The position numbers were made by a program, and so were the translations under genes. Below the pieces are notes generated by a model. That model did not search any database. It had not been told where the DNA came from and saw only the letters and a list, made by a program, of their open reading frames with translations. Below are positions 1 through 8,178 of a stretch of DNA of 57,220 bases, piece after piece. Source of the stretch: Prevotella sp. UBA2746. GTDB taxonomy: Bacteria; Bacteroidota; Bacteroidia; Bacteroidales; Bacteroidaceae. The stretch is taken from NCBI GenBank assembly GCA_002353555.1, contig DEJO01000007.1:1-57220 (forward strand). The letters are read 5' to 3'. Each line of letters opens with the position of its first letter. The stretch's first letter is position 1.

Positions 1-19
1 ATATTTCTTTGCCAACTGG

Positions 20-3000
20 TTACTTTTCGGTATCGATTCCAACCGGACCTTCTGCTACCATCTGCATAGACTCTGACTGCATGGAAACTTCATTTGCAGT
101 ATGGAACAGTTCATGGCTGCGGATTCCAAAGGCTACGACATATAGATACATGGTTGCAAGCACGTTGATGGCTGCATCGCATTCCTGTTCTGTAGCCGTT
201 GGTGCTTTATGCGCATTGTCGTTTCGCCAGTCGCGTACCATGCCCAGATACTCACTGAACTTTTTATCAGCTTCGTCTTCTGAATATTTCAACCGTTTCA
301 GGCATGGAGTCTGGAAAATGCAGTCTGCCAGCGTAGCTTTCATTCCTTCCTGTCCTGGTTTCGTACTGACAATCTCAGTATGGTTTTTCAGATAATACAC
401 CTTTTTTAGGAACACTTCGAATCGGCTGACAAGTGTATTGAAATGTTGCTTCTTATCCACAAAGGAAACTTTTGTCGGACTGCAATACAAACGGTTGAAC
501 GCATTCTGAATGACATCGTTTGCCCCGTCAATATCATCGGTCGTCTTGGCTGCTACAAGTGTAACCAGGTCATCAGCAATCTGTTCTTTGGCCTTTGGCA
601 ACATCCTAAACACAGAGAATTCGCGTTCGATAGTTGGGAGGATTTTCGTCTTAAACCTCTCAGGATTATAAACCGCTTCGTCCTGAGCACGGAAGTTGGC
701 ATACATCATGCTACCCATTTGTGACATAATGCTATTGTAAAGGTCATGATTCTGGAACAACCGACGGAAAGCCTCCATCTGGTCACCATAGCACTCCTGG
801 GCTGCTTCGGCAAAAATCTCCGGGAAGATACTCTCGGCAAACTGCTTCGGGTCATTGTTCTTTGCCTGCTTGGTCAGTTTCCTACGAACCTTAGGCTGGT
901 TTAGCTTGTCATAGATGCTCTCAACCAACACACGATCTTCCTTAGTGAAATTACCCCGGAACATCACATTCACCTTGTCAATGATGTTAGAGAGCAAATC
1001 GCGTTTGCCGTCGGGACCACCACCGGCACCTGGTTTAGGTGTTGTTAATCCTCCCGCATTCTTGTCAAGCTGGATGCTTTGTGTCTCTCCTGCCTCAATG
1101 CGTGAGTTAACCAGCATCAGTTGCTTATTCAGGTCGATACGCTCATGATGCTTGGTCTTGATGAGTTTCAAGAGCAAGTCGCAGAAAACGTAGGTCCGAT
1201 AGAGGTCACGGTTATAAGTTCGCTCCACCTGTGCCAGATAATTGTAGAAACGCACGAACTGCTTGATTTGTCCACGTATAGTGTAGAACGTCTCTTCGTC
1301 AAGTTGGTTGATGCGGTCCACAACACCCTTAAAGGCGTTCGACAGCTTACCCAGTCGTGTCGGATCATCCTTTTTCACCGTCTTCACAATGTCTTCCACC
1401 CGTTGTTCATCCAGGTCAGTCCATAAGTTCAGTTCACGGATATTATCGCGTAAAGTAAAGACCGAATTCAAATCCATAGGTTTGATAAGTTCGGTACCTG
1501 TGTAGAACGGCTCAAAACTCTTCTTAATATCTTCAGGATCGTTTACGAAGTCGAGTACGTAGGTGTCCACCTTGTCAGGATGGGCACGGTTCAAACGGCT
1601 CAATGTCTGCACTGCCTTCACATCACGCAGTTTCTTGTCAACAAACATCGTATGTAGCAAAGGCTCGTCGAATCCTGTCTGATATTTATCGGCCACGACC
1701 AGCACGTTATAAAGGTCGGAAGCGAAGAACAGCGGTAGTCCTGCCTCACTAATCTTATAGTCAGGCGTTGAGTTCATGGCTGTTTCGGTGTATTCATGAT
1801 CTTGATACAGCACCTTGCCGGAGAAAGCTACCAACGGGTGCACATCGTTATAGCCCTGCAACTCACAGTAGGCTTTGATGGCCATAAAGTAGCGTACAGC
1901 ATGTGCACGGCTGGCAGTCACCACCATGGCCTTTGCCTTACCTTGCATGGCAGGAAGCGTCACCTCTCGGAACTTCTCTACGATAATCGCGCACTTCTTG
2001 TCGATGACATGCTGGTGGTTGTCATGGAAAGCCTTTACTGCCCGTGTAGCAGGTGTCTCTTCATATTCCGGGTCATCGGAGATGCGCTTGGTTATCTCGT
2101 AACTGACGCTGTACGGCGTATAACTCAACAACACATCCTTGATAAAGCCTTCCTCGATGGCTTGTAGCATTGAATAGGTATGGAAAGCTTCGTAACGGCA
2201 CTTCGTCGGATCGATGTCCTGGTGGGTACAGATGCCGAATGTACGTAGCGTCTTGGGTTTGGGCGTTGCGGTAAAGGCATAGAACGACAGGTTACTGTGC
2301 TGTCCCTGAGCCAGCAGCGTGTCCATGATCTCATCGCGCTGCTTCTCCAGTTCCTCTTCAGCGATGTCCTGCATAGCTGCCATCTCGCGCAGTGCCTCGT
2401 CGGTATCTGCCAGTGCAGCCTTCATCTTCTCAGCAGCCTTACCGGTCTGAGAGGAGTGGGCTTCATCTACAATAAGTGCATAGCGCTTACCAGTGTTCTT
2501 GTTCACCTCCTTATAGATGAGTGGGAAACGGTGGAGCGTACAGATGATGATACGTGAATTATCATCATTGATCAGATTCTTCAGTTTTGTAGAAGGGTCA
2601 GAGTCCTTCACCGTATCTACTGTACCGTCCACATGGTCGAAGCCAAGAATGGTATTCTGTAGCTGGGAGTTCAGCACACGGCGGTCGGTAATGACGAATA
2701 CACAGTTGAACATTGGTTTCAACTCTTTATTTTGCAATGCTCCCAAGCGATAAGCCACCCAGGCGATGGAGTTCGACTTACCGGATCCTGCCGAATGTTG
2801 TATGAGGTAGTTCTTGCCAGAACCATGTTCCGCAGTGTCAGCCAACAGCTTTTCCACCACGTCAAGTTGATGGTATCGTGGGAAGATAATCTTCACGCTC
2901 TTCTTCTTTTCCTGTTTTATCGTACCATCCTTTGTCTTGTAAATGCTAATGCGCTCCTCTTCCTGACGAGAGATGTAACGCTGTAAGATACAAAGCAACA

Positions 3001-3754
3001 TACGGCGGTTGAGCACACGCTCCCACAGGTAGCAAGTGGTGTACTTTCCTTCCGGAGCTTCCGGGTTACCTTTTCCACCAACGTTACCTGCACCGTTGCT
3101 GCCCTGGTTGAAGGGCATGAAGAACGTCTTCTCTCCCCGTAGCTCGGTGGCCATGATGGCCTCGTAGAGATCCACGCCAAAATAAGCAAGTATGCGGTGG
3201 TTGAACTGGAACAACTCTTCCCTTTGGTCACGATCGTTCATCCACTGATGGCGTGAGTTCTCCACGTTCTGTCCAGTCAGTTGGTTCTTCAGTTCCAGAG
3301 CAACCACGGGGATACCGTTCACAGATAGCACCATGTCGATGGTGTTATGGTTTTGAGTGGAGTAAGCGAACTGCCTCGTACACTCCATGATGTTCTGCTG
3401 GTAGTGCAGGTTCAGCTCCTCATTCAGCGGACTGGCCGGTTCGAAATAGACCAACTTGAACTTAAAGCCCAGATCATCGATGCCATTGCGTAGTACCCAT
3501 ATCAGTCCACGCTCATGAATCTTGTCCTGCAGCACATTGTAAAGACGTTCTTCCGTTTGGGCACCGTATTTCTTCTCATACAGTTCCCATTTCTTGGTCT
3601 GGGTCAGACGGAGAAACTTGATCAGCGTCTTCAGGTCGATGGCACGTTCCTTATCGTATGTTGCTTGGTTGCCTTTTGAGTAACCGCCCTCAGTCGTCAG
3701 CCAATGCTCTATGTAGGCTTCAAAATCCCGTTCTTTCAAGTCGTTGTTGTCCAT
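20..3754 (-). CDS. hsdR: Type I restriction endonuclease, R (motor/nuclease) subunit
   Basis: ATP-dependent translocase and nuclease subunit of a type I restriction-modification complex; it acts with HsdM and HsdS on unmethylated DNA. About 1244 residues. An N-terminal PDDEXK nuclease site is visible around residues 140-156 (IDMVLSVNG followed by VVALELKN). The SF2 helicase core follows: Walker A SAGSGKS near 325, DEAH near 430, a TAT motif in YAFTATPKP, and a motif VI-like QTLSRLNRAH. It is the last gene of the hsdM-DUF1016-hsdS-hsdR operon. A TTG at 3775 would overlap the hsdS stop and add seven residues; I prefer the ATG at 3754, 13 nt beyond the hsdS stop, because the sequence from there starts like other HsdR proteins. 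All key motifs look intact, so the enzyme is probably active. Confidence 0.93.
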   Translation of the reverse strand: MDNNDLKERDFEAYIEHWLTTEGGYSKGNQATYDKERAIDLKTLIKFLRLTQTKKWELYEKKYGAQTEERLYNVLQDKIHERGLIWVLRNGIDDLGFKFKLVYFEPASPLNEELNLHYQQNIMECTRQFAYSTQNHNTIDMVLSVNGIPVVALELKNQLTGQNVENSRHQWMNDRDQREELFQFNHRILAYFGVDLYEAIMATELRGEKTFFMPFNQGSNGAGNVGGKGNPEAPEGKYTTCYLWERVLNRRMLLCILQRYISRQEEERISIYKTKDGTIKQEKKKSVKIIFPRYHQLDVVEKLLADTAEHGSGKNYLIQHSAGSGKSNSIAWVAYRLGALQNKELKPMFNCVFVITDRRVLNSQLQNTILGFDHVDGTVDTVKDSDPSTKLKNLINDDNSRIIICTLHRFPLIYKEVNKNTGKRYALIVDEAHSSQTGKAAEKMKAALADTDEALREMAAMQDIAEEELEKQRDEIMDTLLAQGQHSNLSFYAFTATPKPKTLRTFGICTHQDIDPTKCRYEAFHTYSMLQAIEEGFIKDVLLSYTPYSVSYEITKRISDDPEYEETPATRAVKAFHDNHQHVIDKKCAIIVEKFREVTLPAMQGKAKAMVVTASRAHAVRYFMAIKAYCELQGYNDVHPLVAFSGKVLYQDHEYTETAMNSTPDYKISEAGLPLFFASDLYNVLVVADKYQTGFDEPLLHTMFVDKKLRDVKAVQTLSRLNRAHPDKVDTYVLDFVNDPEDIKKSFEPFYTGTELIKPMDLNSVFTLRDNIRELNLWTDLDEQRVEDIVKTVKKDDPTRLGKLSNAFKGVVDRINQLDEETFYTIRGQIKQFVRFYNYLAQVERTYNRDLYRTYVFCDLLLKLIKTKHHERIDLNKQLMLVNSRIEAGETQSIQLDKNAGGLTTPKPGAGGGPDGKRDLLSNIIDKVNVMFRGNFTKEDRVLVESIYDKLNQPKVRRKLTKQAKNNDPKQFAESIFPEIFAEAAQECYGDQMEAFRRLFQNHDLYNSIMSQMGSMMYANFRAQDEAVYNPERFKTKILPTIEREFSVFRMLPKAKEQIADDLVTLVAAKTTDDIDGANDVIQNAFNRLYCSPTKVSFVDKKQHFNTLVSRFEVFLKKVYYLKNHTEIVSTKPGQEGMKATLADCIFQTPCLKRLKYSEDEADKKFSEYLGMVRDWRNDNAHKAPTATEQECDAAINVLATMYLYVVAFGIRSHELFHTANEVSMQSESMQMVAEGPVGIDTEK

Positions 3755-3767
3755 ATCTTGTTTGTAT

Positions 3768-5063
3768 TTATTCAATGATGGTTTTACCGGTCACTGCTTC
3801 GTAGATGACGCTCTTCTTGTAGTCCTTCAGCGCCTCTATCTTCTGTTGCTTCAAGCTAATCAAGCGGTCAATGTCGGCGCACTTCTCGTCGAGGTGGGAG
3901 ACAATGGCTCTTTGCTCCATTATAGGAGGGACAGGAAGACGTATAACGCCGAAATCATCATACGAGACTTTAAGTCTACATGTATTCACCCTTCCTTCTC
4001 CTCTTTCAATAGCATAAATACCTTGTCCAAGAGAATGATAGACATCTCTTATTCGCTGTGTATTTAGCAAATAGGAGTAATACTTAATATCTATATCATC
4101 AGATTTGCTATAAACAACATAATAAACGGGACTAACACATCCAAAATAATATGATAGTCCAACTGCACCAACTATCATATTCATGCTATTAAGCACGATG
4201 TCATTGGGATAAGCTAACTGATATTGAGTAAAGTCATCTTTGAATCTGTCAAGATTCGTTGTTTTCTCAGCATAAAGTGTAACACCTTTATCTATTGAAA
4301 GCGACAAACGTTCTTTCGTTTTTACTGGATTGTTCTTTTCAGATCTTCTTTGAAGGATAGATTTCAAGGGGACTTCTTTCCATCCATCAGGAATCTCGCC
4401 AATCCAGTCGATGCCGGAGGGTACGAGTTTGGCGTTAGGGTCAAGACCCTTTGTGACGACCTCAGTAATAACGCTTTGCTTATATGCTTTCAGTTTCTCA
4501 ATCATCTGCTCTTGCAGCCCAATGAGCGAATCTATCTCCCCACACTTCGAGTCAAGATAATCGGCAATGCGCTGCTGGTCGGAAACTGGAGGATTTATAA
4601 TAAGAGCGTTTTGTATCAAATCTTGATTTAGGATGGGTGCACCATAAATATTGTAGTTTGCGTTATTAATTATGGCAACCTGTGACATATAATAAAGGTA
4701 ATGTAAGTTTCCATACCCTTGTAAAAAAGTCGCAATAGCTTCATTGGTGTACATATCACATCCACAAAAAGCTACGGCACCTACGGATAGTTTGAAAGAA
4801 TACATAAGACTACCTTTAGGGGATATATTCATATTGCATTTTGAAACGCCTGCTTCACTTAAATGCTTATTTGTATCATATACTACTTGAGATTTCAAAT
4901 CAGCGATATTAGCCCATTTTATATCGCCATCAAAATAATTCTCCACCTTTGAAGGTGGGGTTGCTCCAGTTTGAAAGCGATAAATATAGTTCAATTTGCA
5001 TACCTCCCAGTTCTCAGGAATCTTCCCAATCCACTCTATCCCGCTATCTCTATATTCTCTCAT
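3768..5063 (-). CDS. hsdS: Type I restriction-modification specificity subunit S
   Basis: DNA-recognition subunit, 431 residues, with the usual two-half design. Each half starts with a target-recognition domain (IEWIGKIPENW at the N-terminus, IDWIGEIPDGW near residue 218) and ends in a conserved helical region (QQRIADYLDSKCGEIDSLI near 162; MEQRAIVSHLDEKCADIDRL near 380). The two conserved helices resemble each other and form the dimer-like coiled coil that spaces the half-sites. The start overlaps the stop of the upstream PDDEXK gene by 4 nt (ATGA), so the two are translationally coupled. I see no second hsdS fragment, inverted copy or recombinase in the window, so nothing here suggests shuffling. 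The recognition sequence cannot be read from the sequence. Confidence 0.93.
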   Translation of the reverse strand: MREYRDSGIEWIGKIPENWEVCKLNYIYRFQTGATPPSKVENYFDGDIKWANIADLKSQVVYDTNKHLSEAGVSKCNMNISPKGSLMYSFKLSVGAVAFCGCDMYTNEAIATFLQGYGNLHYLYYMSQVAIINNANYNIYGAPILNQDLIQNALIINPPVSDQQRIADYLDSKCGEIDSLIGLQEQMIEKLKAYKQSVITEVVTKGLDPNAKLVPSGIDWIGEIPDGWKEVPLKSILQRRSEKNNPVKTKERLSLSIDKGVTLYAEKTTNLDRFKDDFTQYQLAYPNDIVLNSMNMIVGAVGLSYYFGCVSPVYYVVYSKSDDIDIKYYSYLLNTQRIRDVYHSLGQGIYAIERGEGRVNTCRLKVSYDDFGVIRLPVPPIMEQRAIVSHLDEKCADIDRLISLKQQKIEALKDYKKSVIYEAVTGKTIIE

Positions 5064-6106
5064 GCCTCTTCCTCCTTGTTCTTTTGTTGCTCTAAGAAGA
5101 ACTGTTTCTGTTGTTCAATTTCGCGGCTCAATTCCTCTTCCGTCGGCATATAAGTCATATACTTTGCAGCATAGAGTTGGTCACTGTCGTGTAGCACAGA
5201 ATAGCGAGCGATGGTCTTGTCTGTATCAGTACAGAGCAGCACTCCCACGGTTGGCTGGTCATCTTCACCACGCATCAGGTCGTCATACATACGTACATAC
5301 ATATCAAGCTGTCCGATGTCTTGATGGGTTAGGCGGTGAGTCTTCAACTCGAAGATGACGAATCGCTTCATCTTGAAATTATAGAACACCAAGTCGATAT
5401 AAAAATCATCTGTGTCAGTAACGATATGCTGCTGGCGCTCCACGAAAGCGAAACCTCGTCCGAGTTCCATAATAAACTTTTCCAAATTATCAATGAGGGC
5501 TTGTTCCAGTTCGGACTCTGAATAGCAGGAATCACGACGGAACCCCATGAACTCTGCGACAACGGGATTTTTGATATACTCCAACGGGTCTGCCTTCTGA
5601 ACTTGTGGAAGGTCGGCGGTGTTGGCGGGTAGTTGTGCTGCCAACCGACGTTCGTAATATTGCGTAGCGATGTTGCGGTCAAGTGTTGTTGTGCTCCACA
5701 TATTTTCAGCAGCGGCCCTCATGTACCAAATTCTTGCTTCAGGATTTGACACCGACAACATACGACGTATATGCGTCCATGTGAGATTTTGCACGAGGTC
5801 GTGCAAAATATCCCATTTGGGGAATGTCAGGTAAAACTGGCGGTAATAAGCCAGATTACGTTTGCCATAACCAGAGCCGTATTCTATAGTAAGTTCTTTG
5901 GCCAGCATGGGGATGAGTTGTCTGCCATATTCAGCTCTTGCCTTACCGCTTTGCTCTTCTTCGACAATACGGCGTCCGACATTCCAAAATGTTGCTATTG
6001 CTGCCTGACCTGCTGCCGCATAAGCTGCTTTCCGGCCTTGCTCTATGATTGTTCTGACATCGCTGATAAATGTCTGACTTTGTAGTGCTATATCGTTATT
6101 TGCCAT
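5060..6106 (-). CDS. DUF1016 (YhcG-type) PDDEXK nuclease-domain protein inside the RM operon
   Basis: About 348 residues. The N-terminal half is the DUF1016 helical region (ATFWNVGRRIVEEEQSGKAR, then YGKRNLAYYRQFYLTFP and LTWTHIRRMLSV). The C-terminal half is a PDDEXK-like nuclease fold: FYIDLVFYNFKMKRFVIFELK has the Asp and the Glu-x-Lys of the active site. These proteins are often found beside restriction and other defence genes; their role is not settled. It sits between hsdM and hsdS and overlaps hsdS by 4 nt, so it is co-expressed with the RM subunits. Two ATGs are close together (6112 and 6106); the second is taken. Whether it cuts DNA or helps assemble the RM complex is unknown. Confidence 0.82.
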   Translation of the reverse strand: MANNDIALQSQTFISDVRTIIEQGRKAAYAAAGQAAIATFWNVGRRIVEEEQSGKARAEYGRQLIPMLAKELTIEYGSGYGKRNLAYYRQFYLTFPKWDILHDLVQNLTWTHIRRMLSVSNPEARIWYMRAAAENMWSTTTLDRNIATQYYERRLAAQLPANTADLPQVQKADPLEYIKNPVVAEFMGFRRDSCYSESELEQALIDNLEKFIMELGRGFAFVERQQHIVTDTDDFYIDLVFYNFKMKRFVIFELKTHRLTHQDIGQLDMYVRMYDDLMRGEDDQPTVGVLLCTDTDKTIARYSVLHDSDQLYAAKYMTYMPTEEELSREIEQQKQFFLEQQKNKEEEA

Positions 6107-6121
6107 AATCATTGTCTAGTT

Positions 6122-6149
6122 AAAACTGCTACGCAACGTAGCTGTTTTT
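6122..6149 (-). terminator. Hairpin between hsdM and the DUF1016 gene
   Basis: A perfect 6-bp stem (GCTACG/CGTAGC, loop of 3) is extended past one mismatch by AAAAC/GTTTT. Read on the minus strand it lies just after the hsdM stop and ends in GTTTT, like a weak intrinsic terminator inside the operon. It could lower expression of the downstream nuclease, hsdS and hsdR relative to hsdM. Confidence 0.5.
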
Positions 6150-6161
6150 CCTTCTTCATTA

Positions 6162-7943
6162 TCAATGCAATATTTTGTTCATAATCTCAGCTTCCTGCTG
6201 TTCGAGGGTCTTCAGTTCCTCGAAGATGTCGGCAGAAGGCTTCAGCGGTGTATATTTATAGAATTCACGGGTGAAAGGAATCTCATAGCCTATCTTCGTT
6301 TTCTTCTCGTCAACGATGAAGTCAGGAGAGTATGGAGCCACGTTCTTCTGTAGGTATTCGTCGCGGTCGGTCAACCAAGGAATAATCTCCGTGTCATTGA
6401 GCGACTTGTCAATGACAGGCTTTCCTTTCTTGTCACGTTTCACGTTGCCGTCTTCATCGCGCTCAGGGTTCATGATGAACAGTTTGCTGTATTTGAAATA
6501 GTCGTTCTCGCGCACCTTGCTCTCCACACGAATCTCCGTGCCGTCAGCAGCGGTCTGTGTTACTTCACCATCGGTAAATTCGTGATAGGCCTTCATGATG
6601 AGTCGGCGGGCAGTCTCAGAAATCTCCACACGCTTGTTGCCAAGCGGTTTACGGCGCTTCTCGTAGCACTGGCTGGCATCAATGAGCTGCACCTTGCCCC
6701 GGCGCTCAGTCGACTTATTGCGCGTGATGACCCAGATATAGGTGGCAATGCCCGTGTTGTAAAACAGGTCGTTGGGCAGTTGTACGATGGCTTCCAGCCA
6801 GTCATTCTCCAAAAGGTAGCCACGAATGTTACTTTCGCCACTACCTGCGTCTCCCTTGAACAACGGACTGCCATTCTGAATGATAGCCATACGGCCCGTG
6901 TCTTTCAGCTTTGCCACACCATTGAGCAGGAACAGTTGCTGACCATCACCGATGGCGGGTAGTCCTGGTTCAAATCGCCCTGCAGCTCCTTTCTTGTGCT
7001 CTGCCTCTACAGCAGCTCTACTGGTTTTCCACTCAATGCCAAACGGCGGGTTGGAGATGATATAGTCGAACTTATAGCCGTCGAACTTGTCATCGCCCAA
7101 GGTGTCGCCCTGTCGCATATTGTCAGCGTTGCCGCCCTTGATGAGTGTGTCTGCCTTGGCAATGGCAAAGGTCTGTTCGTTCAACTCCTGTCCATAGGTG
7201 GTGATGTCAGCATCGGGGTCAATCTCCAACAGACGGTCGCTCATACAGCCCAGCATCTGACTTGTGCCCATCGCCATATCGTAGATGGTGGCGGTGATGC
7301 CGTCCTCTTCCAGACGCTCTTCGTCTTCACCCACTAATAGTTCTGTCATCAAATTGATGATGTCACGGGCGGTGAAGTGTGCTCCAGCATGTTCGTCGTA
7401 ACTCTCAGAGAACTTGCGTACCAGTTCCTCGAAGATGTAGCCCATATCTACTGAACTCACCTTGTCAGCACCTAAGTAAGCCTTCTCCGTGCAGAACTCC
7501 TTAATGACTAGATAAAGCAGACCATTCTCAGCCATCGTCTCTATCTCCTGCTGGAATTTCATGCGGTGAATCACATCTATGACATTCTCAGAGAAGTGGT
7601 TCAGGTACGACTCGAAATTTTCACGGATATTCTCTGGGTCGCTGAGTAGCGTTTCGAAAGTGAAGGGCGAGAGGTTATAGAACTTCTGACCAGCAGCCTT
7701 CTCCAGGAAACCCTGTTTCACGGTGATGCCATCCTCGTCAAGTTGCTTGTTCATGTCAAGCACCTTCTGCTTGGTTGGTGCCAATGTGTCCTCGAAACGT
7801 TTCACCACACACATCGGCAGTATCACGTTGCCGTATTCATGTGGTTTATATACACCTACCAGTTTATCGGCAATCGCCCAAATCAGGTTGGCTTTTTCTT
7901 GTACGTTAACGGTTGTCTGTTGTTGAATATTATCTGTGCTCAT
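6162..7943 (-). CDS. hsdM: Type I restriction-modification DNA methyltransferase subunit M
   Basis: N6-adenine DNA methyltransferase subunit, 593 residues; with HsdS it forms the modification enzyme. The catalytic motif NPPF is present in YIISNPPFGIEW (residues 298-301). An N-terminal HsdM_N-like helical region precedes it (ANLIWAIADKLVGVYKPHEY), and the TARDIINLMTELL element before the fold is typical. The SAM-binding motif I reads YDMAMGTSQML rather than the common D-P-x-x-G-T/S-G; I believe this is a subfamily form, not a defect. It is the first gene of the operon; its stop is followed by a hairpin and 55 nt before the next gene. Confidence 0.93.
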   Translation of the reverse strand: MSTDNIQQQTTVNVQEKANLIWAIADKLVGVYKPHEYGNVILPMCVVKRFEDTLAPTKQKVLDMNKQLDEDGITVKQGFLEKAAGQKFYNLSPFTFETLLSDPENIRENFESYLNHFSENVIDVIHRMKFQQEIETMAENGLLYLVIKEFCTEKAYLGADKVSSVDMGYIFEELVRKFSESYDEHAGAHFTARDIINLMTELLVGEDEERLEEDGITATIYDMAMGTSQMLGCMSDRLLEIDPDADITTYGQELNEQTFAIAKADTLIKGGNADNMRQGDTLGDDKFDGYKFDYIISNPPFGIEWKTSRAAVEAEHKKGAAGRFEPGLPAIGDGQQLFLLNGVAKLKDTGRMAIIQNGSPLFKGDAGSGESNIRGYLLENDWLEAIVQLPNDLFYNTGIATYIWVITRNKSTERRGKVQLIDASQCYEKRRKPLGNKRVEISETARRLIMKAYHEFTDGEVTQTAADGTEIRVESKVRENDYFKYSKLFIMNPERDEDGNVKRDKKGKPVIDKSLNDTEIIPWLTDRDEYLQKNVAPYSPDFIVDEKKTKIGYEIPFTREFYKYTPLKPSADIFEELKTLEQQEAEIMNKILH

Positions 7944-7965
7944 ATAGGTTTTCAGTTATCTCTTA

Positions 7966-7984
7966 TTTGCATATTATATGCAAA
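7966..7984. promoter_or_regulatory. Perfect 19-bp palindrome upstream of hsdM
   Basis: Nine-bp arms TTTGCATAT and ATATGCAAA around a single T, 22 bp upstream of the hsdM start codon. On the minus strand its outer TTTG is the end of a promoter -7-like element, so a protein bound here would cover the likely transcription start. Operator function is inferred from position and symmetry only. Confidence 0.5.
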
Positions 7985-7988
7985 GTTC
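7981..7988 (-). promoter_or_regulatory. hsdM: Candidate -7 element for the RM operon
   Basis: GAACTTTG on the minus strand, one mismatch from TAnnTTTG. No well-spaced -33 TTTG was found. It overlaps the palindrome at 7966-7984. Confidence 0.35.
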
Positions 7989-8039
7989 GGAAAATTTCGG
8001 CAAATAGCAGAAAGAAATCGCCGAAAAAAGCACTGTTTG

Positions 8040-8105
8040 AGCGTGTTTTTTGGTTTTACCAAAAGACCTATGCTTTTGCAACGTAAAACCTATGGTTTTG
8101 GAGAG
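8040..8105. repeat. 22-bp-period palindromic repeat array C
   Basis: Two clear 22-bp units, 8062-8083 and 8084-8105, match at 16 of 22 positions. Each is a 17-bp near-palindrome (AAAGACCTATGCTTTTG; TAAAACCTATGGTTTTG) plus a 5-bp linker (CAACG; GAGAG). The second holds a perfect AAAACC-TAT-GGTTTT palindrome. A further perfect hairpin, TTTTGGT-TTT-ACCAAAA at 8048-8064, overlaps a degraded preceding unit. Same architecture as the arrays at 29090 and 38246. Confidence 0.6.
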
Positions 8106-8134
8106 GTGAAAGATGAAAAATTAGGGTATAAAGA

Positions 8135-8162
8135 AACAGGGCATGGAAGTCCATACCCTGTT
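8135..8162 (-). terminator. Intrinsic terminator of htpG
   Basis: 13-bp stem with one G-U pair and a 2-nt loop (AACAGGGCATGGA against TCCATACCCTGTT), just past the htpG stop. On the minus strand it is followed by the T-rich TTTCTTTAT. Confidence 0.8.
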
Positions 8163-8178
8163 CCTAAATACGTATTCT

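Noticed and set aside
3768..5063. Phase-variable hsdS by inversion
   Set aside because: No second hsdS fragment, inverted repeats or recombinase gene occur in the window.
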